NCBI GenBank assembly: GCA_937125225.1
Contig: CAKZLE010000006.1
Coordinates: forward strand, 1 to 64,000
Source: an uncultured Spirochaetia bacterium
GTDB taxonomy: Bacteria > Spirochaetota > Spirochaetia > CAKZLE01
Reading direction: 5' to 3'
Length of the DNA: 64,000 nt
Shown one piece after another: positions 54,158 through 64,000 of this stretch. Position numbers and translations under genes: made by a program. The notes beneath the pieces were generated by a model. That model saw only the letters and a list, made by a program, of their open reading frames with translations. It was not told the DNA's origin and searched no databases. Positions within the stretch are counted from its first letter, which is position 1; each line of letters begins with the position of its first letter.

Positions 54158-55486
54158 CTAATTCATCATGGAATATGGCTGTCTGGTATTCTCTAGAACA
54201 TCTCTCCAGAGACTACCTTCAGTATCTACCCTGTTTCTCTCAGCTACAGCTACCTTGATGGGGATATGCACATATTTATTATTCACGAGGCTGATAAGAG
54301 TTTGAGTCTTTCCTGTCATTGCTGCATGTACTGCATGTGCACCAAGGCGTGAACAATAGATAGAATCATTAGGGTTTGCAGGAGCACTTCTGATGATATA
54401 ACTTGGATCGATATATTTGATGTTCACTTCGATTTCTTCATTACTAAAATACTCTTTCATCTCTGATTTAAGGAACTCTCCAATATTCTGCAATCGAATA
54501 TTACCCGAGGCATCAACCCTTTCACTCTTTTCCAAGAGACCCTGACCTGCTCCCTCTGCAACGAGGATCACCGCATGACCACGATCAAGGATCCTTTTTT
54601 TCAGATTCTCCAGCAGCCCATTGGGTCCCTCTAGATCAAAGGGATTCTCAGGGATTAGACAGAAGTTCACATCACTCATGGCAAGTGCCGTATGGGCAGC
54701 GATGAAGCCAGATTCGCGCCCCATGACTTTGACCAGCCCGATACCGTTGATAGAGTCTGTTGCTTCTATATGAGCACCTCGTACAGACTGTACAGCAGTA
54801 CTTACTGCTGTATCGAAACCGAATGAGCTTTGAATGAAAGAGAGATCGTTATCGATGGTCTTGGGGATACCTATGATGGCGATCTTGAGACCACGTTTCT
54901 TGATCTCCGCTCCTACCTCATCTGCTCCCCTGAGAGTACCATCACCACCGATAGTTATCAGGATGTTTATATTCATTCTTTCAAGAGAATCAACGATCTC
55001 CTCTACTCTATTACCACTTCCACGAGCAGATCCAAGAATGGTCCCACCCTTCATCTGGATATCATCTACGAGTTCGGGATCTAATGAGACCGGTTCGTAT
55101 GGACTGTCAGGCATAAGCCCTCTATACCCATATTGAATACCACTGATCCTTCGGACTCCATACCGATACCAAAAACATCTGACAACAGCTCTAATGACAT
55201 TATTCAGTCCAGGACAGATTCCACCACAGGTCACTACGGCTGCATGAACATGGGCAGGGTTGAAGTAGATCTTATCTCGAGGTCCTGCAATTTCGATCAG
55301 GTCCTGTTGATCAATCTCTGAGTCACCCTTCTGATCGATATGAGCATCAATGTTGTAAAGTATCCTCTCAGATTCATCCACATAATTCGCTATCTTGTCA
55401 CCACGAATTGATGACATCTCGATAGGCGAATCGATCTTTGCCACCCCTAATGATGGAATACTGAAGTCATAATGATTTGTCGCCAT
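54158..55486 (-). CDS. pfkA: 6-phosphofructokinase (ATP type, TP0108-like)
   Basis: This 442-residue enzyme phosphorylates fructose-6-phosphate. It shows VVTCGGICPGLNNVIR (about 83-98), TIGGDGT (about 177), PKTIDND (about 206-212) and MGRESGF. The Gly in GGDGT favours ATP, while the Lys in PKTIDND is of the PPi-like type. This Gly/Lys combination is found in the long plant/Treponema TP0108-like ATP-dependent clade. GGAG lies 7 nt before the ATG at 55486. Its start overlaps the upstream HTH gene by 20 bp. Confidence 0.92.
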   Translation of the reverse strand: MATNHYDFSIPSLGVAKIDSPIEMSSIRGDKIANYVDESERILYNIDAHIDQKGDSEIDQQDLIEIAGPRDKIYFNPAHVHAAVVTCGGICPGLNNVIRAVVRCFWYRYGVRRISGIQYGYRGLMPDSPYEPVSLDPELVDDIQMKGGTILGSARGSGNRVEEIVDSLERMNINILITIGGDGTLRGADEVGAEIKKRGLKIAIIGIPKTIDNDLSFIQSSFGFDTAVSTAVQSVRGAHIEATDSINGIGLVKVMGRESGFIAAHTALAMSDVNFCLIPENPFDLEGPNGLLENLKKRILDRGHAVILVAEGAGQGLLEKSERVDASGNIRLQNIGEFLKSEMKEYFSNEEIEVNIKYIDPSYIIRSAPANPNDSIYCSRLGAHAVHAAMTGKTQTLISLVNNKYVHIPIKVAVAERNRVDTEGSLWRDVLENTRQPYSMMN

Positions 55487-55838
55487 GTTCAAGCTCCTTG
55501 TTCAGTGTTTCTTTAAAGTCAATGAATCTATTCTGAGCATAATCTTTCACATCATGCTGAAATTCATCATATAATCCTACCAATTTCTTACCAGAAGTAG
55601 TGAGATAGGCTCCTTCTCGAGCCTCGCCCCCTCTTCTTCTCTCAAGTACTTGTATCCCAAGGTCTTTCTCGAGTGTCTTCAACATATTGAAAGCTTTCGA
55701 ATAGGAGATACCAAGTTCAGCGGCCGCACTACGTATAGATCCCGAATTCGAGATCTCCTGTAGTAGCCACAAGACACCGATGCCCATGAACTTCTCCTGA
55801 TTTCCATCTACAAGATATATCTTGAGTTTTAGTTCCAC
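55467..55838 (-). CDS. ModE-type winged-helix regulator without molybdate domain
   Basis: This 123-residue protein has an N-terminal LysR/ModE winged helix (about 20-90; GSIRSAAAELGISYSKAFNMLKTLEKDLG, then RRRGGEAREGAYLT) but no TOBE/molybdate-binding half. It is therefore an HTH-only relative of ModE, perhaps responding through a partner or simply DNA-binding. It starts at GTG (55838) with GGTGAG nearby. It overlaps the aminotransferase stop by 10 bp and the pfk start by 20 bp, a tightly coupled three-gene unit. Confidence 0.85.
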   Translation of the reverse strand: MELKLKIYLVDGNQEKFMGIGVLWLLQEISNSGSIRSAAAELGISYSKAFNMLKTLEKDLGIQVLERRRGGEAREGAYLTTSGKKLVGLYDEFQHDVKDYAQNRFIDFKETLNKELEHGDKSL

Positions 55839-57118
55839 AGCTCACCTGCAGCGGTGAACACTGCCTTATAAAGTTCATCAACATTCTCAAGATCGACGCT
55901 TGAGAAGGCTATTCTTAGATATGAACCCTGAATAGCGATCGTACCGATCCTATATTCTTCAAGCAGATATAATCTTAGCTGTTCCGCATCCCCTTTACAG
56001 ATAAAGGTCATGAAATAACCTGAATTGAAAGGAAGTGGGATCAAGGTATCTTGATCACTGTATTCTGCAAGGATCTCTTTTACCTTCTCATATCGTGCTT
56101 TCAAGATCTTAAAGGAGGCTGCCTTCTCATCATAATAGGAGGGACTCTCCAACGCTTTCAATAAAAGAGACTGTGCCGGTCGGCTACAGTTCGATACTGA
56201 TGAACGGATAACTCCCATTGTCTTCTTTACGAGAGCATCATATTGTGCATCGGTGAATCCTTTGCAACCATAGGTAAGAAAACCTACTCGAAAACCCCAG
56301 ACGAAGTCCTCTTTTGTCGAACCATCAATTTTTACTGCTAGAATATTCTCATGAAGATCAGCGATAGATGCGAACAGAGACTCAGTTGAGGTCTCATCCT
56401 CGAAGAAGAGGCCGAAATATGCATCATCAGAGATGACGAGAAGTTTTTTGCCGAGATCAGCCTGTCGTTTGAGTATAGCTATGATTGCTTTAACCTCATC
56501 GACTGATGGTGAATACCCTGTTGGATTGTTTGGGAAGTTAAGGATCAGTGCAGCCTTATCGCTCTTTATATCTGAGATACTCTTCTCGAGTCCCTCAAGA
56601 TTGATTCCTCCATTCTCGGCAAAGAATGGGAATGGGACGATAGATGCTTCACGTCGTTCTTCAAAGATGAGTCGGTAATTACCCCAGAACATATCAGGAA
56701 CGATGATCGAATCACCCTTCTCAAGAAACAGGTCTGCAGCCATGAGGATTCCGTGGGTCAATCCACTCGTCACTAATGGTGTGGAGATCGAGACACCCTC
56801 TAAAGAGGGATTCTTCTTGATCATCTCAGCCTTCCAAACGGCTCGCAGTTTAGCATCACCAGGTGTGGGAGCATAGGTAAAGATGTCACTAGCATCCAAT
56901 CCAGGGACTGAATCATTGATTGAGGTAAGGAACATGGGATCTGCACCCTGTTTTGCCATACCTACAGTAGCATTGAATCTCGTAGCTTTCTGTTTTGCCT
57001 CGGCGGACTGAGCAACAATACCTTTGGGGAAGTACATTCTTTTCCCTAAATCTGATAATAGGGTCTGTGCAGCAGTACCCTCTAGAACTTGATTCAATTC
57101 AACAGCAATCGAATTCAT
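55829..57118 (-). CDS. Class I/II PLP-dependent aminotransferase
   Basis: This 429-residue fold-type I enzyme has the substrate/PLP motif NFPNNPTGY (about 194-202), the SDDAYFGLFF aspartate-tyrosine segment (about 228) and the Schiff-base Lys in DGSTKEDF (about 266). It probably transaminates an amino acid with a keto acid, likely of the aspartate or aromatic type; the substrate is not clear. GGAGG precedes the ATG at 57118. It leads the unit aminotransferase - ModE-like HTH - pfk. Confidence 0.9.
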   Translation of the reverse strand: MNSIAVELNQVLEGTAAQTLLSDLGKRMYFPKGIVAQSAEAKQKATRFNATVGMAKQGADPMFLTSINDSVPGLDASDIFTYAPTPGDAKLRAVWKAEMIKKNPSLEGVSISTPLVTSGLTHGILMAADLFLEKGDSIIVPDMFWGNYRLIFEERREASIVPFPFFAENGGINLEGLEKSISDIKSDKAALILNFPNNPTGYSPSVDEVKAIIAILKRQADLGKKLLVISDDAYFGLFFEDETSTESLFASIADLHENILAVKIDGSTKEDFVWGFRVGFLTYGCKGFTDAQYDALVKKTMGVIRSSVSNCSRPAQSLLLKALESPSYYDEKAASFKILKARYEKVKEILAEYSDQDTLIPLPFNSGYFMTFICKGDAEQLRLYLLEEYRIGTIAIQGSYLRIAFSSVDLENVDELYKAVFTAAGELWN

Positions 57119-57209
57119 ATCTGACCTCCTAATTCATAGATGATGTTATGAGACTGATACTATCCTAAGATTGCGCCAATGTGAATATCCTACTGGAATA
57201 ATCAGCCAA

Positions 57210-59285
<2,076 letters not shown>

Positions 59286-59309
59286 TTAACATACAAGGAA
59301 TACAAGCCT

Positions 59310-61286
59310 ATGAACAAAGATATGAGCATCCATACGATCCACCATCCTGATATGCTTTTCGGACAACTCGTGAGGTCTTCCATACCGAAAGGGAACATAG
59401 CATCTATCTCACTCCCGAAGCTTTCAGATGATTTCATCGTCATCACAGCCCAGGATATTCCAGGATCGAACAGTATCAAGGTCTTTGATGAGACGATTCC
59501 TCTCTTATCAGGAGATCATATCATCTATAAAGATCAACCGATCTTGGCTATCTTCGGTCCAGATCGGGAATCAGTCCATCAGGCCACATTACAGGTGAAT
59601 ATCAACTACACTATTGATGAGGAGCCCGTAGGAGCTGTTCAACCTCCGGAACATGAGACCTCAATGAGTTGGGGAGACTGTGAGAGTTTCTTTGAGAATC
59701 CAATGAATACCATCGAACATACCTATATGACTGGCAACACCTCCTCTGTCCCCTCCTCTCCACTAGGAGCAGTTGCCATCTTCAAGGATTCAGCAGTCGA
59801 AGTATGGGCTACTACACAATGGCCTTTTCATGTAAGGAAGACCGTCTCAGAAGTTTGTGGAATCACAAAGAGGAAAGTAGAAGTCTACCAAAACCCCTAT
59901 GATCATTCATCAGGAGGCCTTCTCCTTGAACCCTCTGTTATGGCAGCCTTGTCTACCATAGCCGCAATCAAGACGGGAAAACCAGCGAAGATGACTTCGA
60001 TGGATCCGGTCTTCAGACCGGAACTCATCGTAACCAAGAAGACAGCAGTCGATCAAGATATGGTCCCCATCGCTGAGAAGATAGAGTTCCAGATCCATCT
60101 TGGGGTCATTCCTCTGTTCGCTGATGAGATCCTTGCTCAGGTCATGGAGGGTGTTATTCCTATCTATCATCTTGAAGCCTGTTCAATCCAAGCCAGGGTA
60201 TTGACCTCTCCTACCGTACCAAGAAACTACTTCTTTGGTTTCGGCTTTTCCTTAGGTCTATTCACATCGGCAGCACATGCTTCTCATATAGCTCAACTCA
60301 GTTTGATGAATCCTGCCAACTGGCTTATGAAAACAGTGCGAAATTCAACCAAAAGACCAAAGCACCTTGTTCACCCACGACCAGCGCTGATAAAGGAACT
60401 CATAGAGAGAACCGTAGAACGTAGTGATTTTTCCCGAAAGTATGCAGTCTATGAGATGCAGAGACGAAGAAACCGTTCGATCTCGACTTTCACCGGATAT
60501 ACTCGAGGGGTAGGACTTGCCTCTGGCTTCGGTGTCAACGGATTCTCTAACACCTATATGAACGAACATAACTACTCGGTGGAGGTGACCCTGGATGTGA
60601 ATGATCAGGTTCTGATCAAATCATCGATCCTCCACTCCTCCACAGAAGAGATATGGAAGACGATCATACAGAATCAACTCGGTATCAATTCTGAGGATAT
60701 CGCAATTTGTCAAGGATCTACATCTGAGGTGCTGGACTCAGGTCCCGATATATTGAATCGCGACCTGACAGTTATTTCACTGTTGATTGAACGATGTTGT
60801 GAGTCGATAAAGAACCAACGATTCAAAGAGCCCCTTCCGATCATCGTCAAACGAAGTCTCAAACGATCGAAGGCTACAAACGATGAGATGAAAAAATCAG
60901 CATTCGCCTATTTCACTTGGGGGTCTTTAGCTCTTGAGATAGAGATTGATCCTGTCTCCTTGAATCCGATCCCCATGGGGGTCTGGATCACCGTGAGCTG
61001 TGGTCATATCTATGATCAGGATAGACTGAAGAAGAAGATCCAGGCACGAGTACTCAAAGAACTCCAAGCCGTGATGGGTACAGAGACTCGTTCGACCTAT
61101 CAACCCCATATTGATGTAGAGTTCCATAAAGATGAGGATGCGATCACCGCTGATCCACTCCCGAACATATTGGGATTACTCTATGCAGCATATACCTCTG
61201 CGATCACCCAGGCACTGAATGAACCGTTCACCTCCATTCCTGCTGGAGCACAACAAGTATTTGAATTCATAGGAGGTAAGAAATGA
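59310..61286 (+). CDS. Divergent xanthine dehydrogenase-like molybdopterin subunit
   Basis: This 658-residue protein aligns with the large (Moco) subunit of xanthine dehydrogenase/aldehyde oxidase. Recognisable segments include FGQLVRSSIPKGNI near the N-terminus, WATTQWPFHVRKTVSEVCG (about 170-188) and LTSPTVPRNYFFGFGFS (about 295). Several Moco-contact motifs are altered. The expected GGGFGGK is YDHSSGG, AFRGFG is NYFFGFG, and the C-terminal GxGEP with the catalytic Glu is not seen. The protein is also about 100 residues shorter than usual. It may have changed or lost hydroxylase activity. The start is uncertain: ATG 59310 (AAGGA about 10 nt upstream) or 59277. Confidence 0.78.
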   Translation: MNKDMSIHTIHHPDMLFGQLVRSSIPKGNIASISLPKLSDDFIVITAQDIPGSNSIKVFDETIPLLSGDHIIYKDQPILAIFGPDRESVHQATLQVNINYTIDEEPVGAVQPPEHETSMSWGDCESFFENPMNTIEHTYMTGNTSSVPSSPLGAVAIFKDSAVEVWATTQWPFHVRKTVSEVCGITKRKVEVYQNPYDHSSGGLLLEPSVMAALSTIAAIKTGKPAKMTSMDPVFRPELIVTKKTAVDQDMVPIAEKIEFQIHLGVIPLFADEILAQVMEGVIPIYHLEACSIQARVLTSPTVPRNYFFGFGFSLGLFTSAAHASHIAQLSLMNPANWLMKTVRNSTKRPKHLVHPRPALIKELIERTVERSDFSRKYAVYEMQRRRNRSISTFTGYTRGVGLASGFGVNGFSNTYMNEHNYSVEVTLDVNDQVLIKSSILHSSTEEIWKTIIQNQLGINSEDIAICQGSTSEVLDSGPDILNRDLTVISLLIERCCESIKNQRFKEPLPIIVKRSLKRSKATNDEMKKSAFAYFTWGSLALEIEIDPVSLNPIPMGVWITVSCGHIYDQDRLKKKIQARVLKELQAVMGTETRSTYQPHIDVEFHKDEDAITADPLPNILGLLYAAYTSAITQALNEPFTSIPAGAQQVFEFIGGKK

Positions 61287-61768
61287 AGATCAATTGTCTG
61301 TTGAACAACAAACAAGCCTTTTTCAACACATACTCAGACAAACCCTTGAGTCTATTACTCACTGAAGAGGCTGCTATCACATCCCTTCAGATCGGGTGTG
61401 GGACCGGACGATGTGGTAATTGTATTCTCCTCATTGATGACAAGCCGGTCCTTTCCTGCCTCATCCCTGCCTTCTCTGTCGCAGGAAAGAGAATTCTTAC
61501 ATTCGAAGGCTTCACCAAGACCCGTTTTCACTCTGAGATCAAACGAGCCTACAAGAAACATCAAGCCTATCCCTGTGATCAATGTTATGCGGCAAAGACT
61601 CTCATCATTCATTCGATCATCAGTGATAATATGGATCCGGAACCTGAAGATATCATTCAGGCGCTTCAGGTGAATACTTGTAACTGTCTCAACTATGATG
61701 AACTTACCCAGATCGTTCAGACTGCAGCTGGGTTCAGAAGGAGAAAACGTCGTGTACGAAGGAGTTAG
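61283..61768 (+). CDS. XDH-like [2Fe-2S] iron-sulfur subunit
   Basis: This 161-residue small subunit has the plant-type [2Fe-2S] motif GCGTGRCGNCILLIDDKPVLSC (about 38-59). A second cluster pattern with two C-x-C-type pairs follows (CDQC near 93 and CNC near 133), as in XdhC/CoxS-type subunits. It carries electrons between the Moco and FAD subunits. Its ATG overlaps the large subunit stop by 4 bp, and its end overlaps the FAD subunit by 17 bp. The C-terminus is strongly basic. Confidence 0.87.
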   Translation: MKINCLLNNKQAFFNTYSDKPLSLLLTEEAAITSLQIGCGTGRCGNCILLIDDKPVLSCLIPAFSVAGKRILTFEGFTKTRFHSEIKRAYKKHQAYPCDQCYAAKTLIIHSIISDNMDPEPEDIIQALQVNTCNCLNYDELTQIVQTAAGFRRRKRRVRRS

Positions 61769-62636
61769 AGCACCAGCAGTATTCAATCCTGAGACGATCC
61801 TTGAGGCATTGGATGTATACCAGAGATATCCGAGATCCATCCTATGGGCGGGAGGAACTACTCTCATGAGTCAACTCAGAGAGTATCCGAGTCATGACAA
61901 TAAAGATATCCTCTACCTAGGAGGAGTAAGTGAGCTTCATCGTATCAACCGTAATGAACGATATATTGAGGTAGGACCGATGGTCTCTATTCAGCGTCTG
62001 CTTACCGTAGGACAGCATATACTACACCCCGTTCTAGCTCATGCTTGCAAGAGATTAGGTCCCCCGATCATCCGAAGTCAGGCAACGATCGGAGGGAGTC
62101 TGTGCCATCCCAATCTCAGGCTCAACCTCGCAACAGCACTCATGATCCTCGAGACTCAGGTAGAGATCAAGGATTCAAGATCAACTAAATCCTCTACGAG
62201 ATGGGTACCCATTCATCGTCTCTATAAACGGGACGGTTCATTGGGATTGATTCATGGAGAGATCATCACACGTTTGAGAGTATTCTTCGAGGATGCCAAC
62301 TTCCAGTGCTTTTCGATCATAGGAGACCCTTTCTATCATCCGGAGACTGCCGTGATCTTCGCAGTCTTTGCGAAATATGAAAAATCTACCATATCAGAAT
62401 TCAGGTTTTCCCTATCCCTGCCATCGATCGATATATTCAGGAGCAAGGAGATCGAAGCCTCGATTACGAGCAAAGACCTACCTCTCTCAGCTAAAGAGAT
62501 CATCGCTATCTCTGGACAGCTTCGGGAGTTATTGTCCAACTACTCCTCTAAGATCCAGAAGGTCCAGATAGAACGATCATGTAGGATCCTTGAGAAGACT
62601 CTTCAAGATATGAATACCAAAGTCTTTGCGAATTGA
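61752..62636 (+). CDS. XDH-like FAD-binding subunit
   Basis: This 294-residue protein has the PCMH-type FAD-binding domain of XDH/CO dehydrogenase medium subunits: ILWAGGTTLMSQL (about 31-43), RSQATIGGSLCHPN (about 102-115), followed by a C-terminal CO_deh_flav_C-like region. A GTG at 61752 is chosen because AAGGAG lies 8 nt upstream; the frame extends back to 61695 inside the iron-sulfur gene. It would pass electrons to NAD or another acceptor. Confidence 0.85.
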   Translation: MYEGVRAPAVFNPETILEALDVYQRYPRSILWAGGTTLMSQLREYPSHDNKDILYLGGVSELHRINRNERYIEVGPMVSIQRLLTVGQHILHPVLAHACKRLGPPIIRSQATIGGSLCHPNLRLNLATALMILETQVEIKDSRSTKSSTRWVPIHRLYKRDGSLGLIHGEIITRLRVFFEDANFQCFSIIGDPFYHPETAVIFAVFAKYEKSTISEFRFSLSLPSIDIFRSKEIEASITSKDLPLSAKEIIAISGQLRELLSNYSSKIQKVQIERSCRILEKTLQDMNTKVFAN

Positions 62637-62649
62637 TCTGAGCGCTACC

Positions 62650-62678
62650 TTTACGGGATGCGGTGAGATTGATATAGT
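62650..62678 (+). promoter_or_regulatory. Candidate dnaE promoter
   Basis: TTTACG (62650-62655) lies 17 bp from TATAGT (62673-62678), giving a start near 62685, about 32 nt before the dnaE ATG. Confidence 0.5.
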
Positions 62679-62716
62679 TATGGGATCAGTACAGACCGAT
62701 GACAATGAGGGATTCC

Positions 62717-64000
62717 ATGACAGATTTCGTACACTTGCATAACCACTCAGACTTCTCCCTGCTCGATGGTGCAGCCCCGGTAAAACGGATGGCCGCAAAA
62801 GCTAAAGAGCTGGGAATGAAACATCTCGCAATCACAGATCATGGAAGTATGTTCGGAGCCTTGAGATTCTATAAAGCCTGTAGAGATGAGGATATCAATC
62901 CGATCATCGGTTGTGAGTTCTATGTCGCTCCAAAGTCCCGCCATATAAAATCGGGAACTGAGAATGGAAGTAGAGCCTATCATCTAGTACTACTTGCCAT
63001 GAACGAAGTGGGTTATAAGAACCTCATATATCTTGATTCGATGGCCTATGTCGAGGGCTTCTATTATAAACCAAGAATCGATGATGAGCTCATGGCAGAA
63101 CATCATGAGGGGCTCATCTGTATGTCTGCCTGTCTTGGGGGAGAGATCTCTGTACACCTCAAGAACAATCAGCTTGAACTTGCCAAAGAGAGGGCTCTCT
63201 TCTATCGAGACCTGTTCGGCAAAGAGAACTACTACCTTGAACTCCAAGACCACGGGATCCCTGACCAGAAGACGGTCAATACTCGTATGGTCAAGTTATC
63301 TCAGGATACCGGTATCCCACTTGTGGCATCCAATGATATCCACTATATCGATCAGGAGGATGCCAATGCACAGGATATCCTCATCTGTATCGGGACTAAC
63401 AGAAAGAAGCATGAGCTCGGACGAATGAAATTCGAAACTGATCAATTCTATCTAAAATCAGGTGATGAGATGGCAGATCTTTTCAAATATGCCCCGGAGG
63501 CTATCACGAATACCATAAAGATAGCTGAACGTTGCAACCTAGAGATCAAGTTCCCTGGACCGCTACTCCCGGATTTCGAGATTCCACCAGAGTTCAATGA
63601 CCCTGATGAATACTTGAGACATATCACCTATGAAGGTCTTAAAGATCGCTATCATGAGATCAATGAGGAGATCAAAGAGAGAGCAGAGTACGAGTTGGGA
63701 ATCATCATAGAAATGAAATTCACCGGGTATTTCCTTATCGTATGGGACTTTATCCACTGGGCAAAACAGAATGATATCCCAGTCGGACCTGGAAGAGGAT
63801 CAGGAGCAGGGTCAATCGTTGCCTATGCTATGACGATCACCGATATCGACCCCTTGAAATACAAACTCCTCTTCGAACGATTCCTCAATCCAGAGAGAGT
63901 ATCGATGCCTGACTTCGATATCGACTTCTGCTTTGAACGTCGTGGAGAGGTGATCGAATATGTTACCCAGAAATATGGTACTGACCGAGTCGGCCAGATC
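62717..64000 (+). CDS. dnaE: DNA polymerase III alpha subunit (partial, runs off the right edge)
   Basis: The first 428 codons of the replicative polymerase. It starts with the PHP domain ([15 protein letters not shown], about 4-18; AITDHGSM), then enters the palm, with [16 protein letters not shown] (about 356-371) and the catalytic aspartates in MPDFDIDF (about 402-409). It is of the DnaE type, not PolC. GAGG lies 6 nt before the ATG at 62717; an ATG at 62705 is in frame. The 3' part is outside the window. Confidence 0.97.
   Translation, partial: MTDFVHLHNHSDFSLLDGAAPVKRMAAKAKELGMKHLAITDHGSMFGALRFYKACRDEDINPIIGCEFYVAPKSRHIKSGTENGSRAYHLVLLAMNEVGYKNLIYLDSMAYVEGFYYKPRIDDELMAEHHEGLICMSACLGGEISVHLKNNQLELAKERALFYRDLFGKENYYLELQDHGIPDQKTVNTRMVKLSQDTGIPLVASNDIHYIDQEDANAQDILICIGTNRKKHELGRMKFETDQFYLKSGDEMADLFKYAPEAITNTIKIAERCNLEIKFPGPLLPDFEIPPEFNDPDEYLRHITYEGLKDRYHEINEEIKERAEYELGIIIEMKFTGYFLIVWDFIHWAKQNDIPVGPGRGSGAGSIVAYAMTITDIDPLKYKLLFERFLNPERVSMPDFDIDFCFERRGEVIEYVTQKYGTDRVGQI

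Noticed and set aside
61355-61867. 170-codon minus-strand frame in the XDH-like operon
   Set aside because: Shadow of the iron-sulfur and FAD subunit genes, without a ribosome-binding site or recognisable motif.

Overview
The window looks like chromosomal DNA from a spirochaete (Spirochaetales/Spirochaetaceae-like, free-living, fermentative, moderately AT-rich). The best evidence is the partial 16S rRNA at the left edge, whose 5' region has the spirochaete-type sequence after the 27F site (CGGCGCGTTTTAAGCATG). Further support comes from a FAGGAQE-type periplasmic binding protein signal, a Treponema-like ATP-PFK and a yajC-secD-secF order. I cannot place it to genus. There are no insertion sequences, prophage genes or CRISPR arrays.

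Layout. 1-963 (minus): 5' half of 16S rRNA, its leader and a near-consensus promoter. 1050-6744 (minus): HAD phosphatase, pgsA, carboxypeptidase M32, dedA and thrS behind a T-box leader. 6795-13188 (plus): iron alcohol dehydrogenase, then a GntR regulator and a hydroxyacid operon (LarA-type Ni-pincer racemase, split altronate-dehydratase-like enzyme, GntP permease) with a palindromic operator. 13192-18184 (minus): catalytic [FeFe] hydrogenase, two small thioredoxin-like ferredoxins, a SpoIIE/PP2C phosphatase and a PAS-containing sensory [FeFe] hydrogenase (HydS). 18424-21840 (minus): adhE and rex. 21923-27099 (minus): ispH, O-methyltransferase, secF, secD, yajC. 27297-31007: URO-D family protein, small hypothetical, groEL, tRNA-Leu(CAA).

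31101-45064: hybrid histidine kinase, patatin with likely outer-membrane barrel, DUF445 protein, two hypotheticals, GAF-PTS enzyme I, MFS permease, YccF protein and a polar amino acid ABC transporter. 45135-53805: flavodoxin, family 9 glycoside hydrolase, PadR/HAAS pair, RRM RNA-binding protein, HD protein, BirA, ArgR, Pgi. 53852-59213 (minus): a candidate small RNA carrying two anti-Shine-Dalgarno motifs, PFK, ModE-type HTH, aminotransferase, LigA. 59310-64000 (plus): a divergent three-subunit xanthine-dehydrogenase-like complex and the start of dnaE.

How the genes work together. Positions 6795-21840 form a fermentation and redox block: two iron alcohol dehydrogenases, a hydrogenase, an H2/redox sensor linked to a phosphatase, and the NADH-sensing repressor Rex. 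Both alcohol-dehydrogenase promoters share the sequence TATATCGATAAAA, a candidate common operator. Five genes (GntR, histidine kinase, MFS, GH9, PadR) have promoter-like elements placed so that transcription would start at or next to the ATG, which suggests leaderless mRNAs.

Most interesting observations: the candidate anti-SD small RNA between pgi and pfk, a complete T-box in a spirochaete, the leaderless-start set, the shared redox operator, the degenerate XDH-like complex and a probable AUU start codon.
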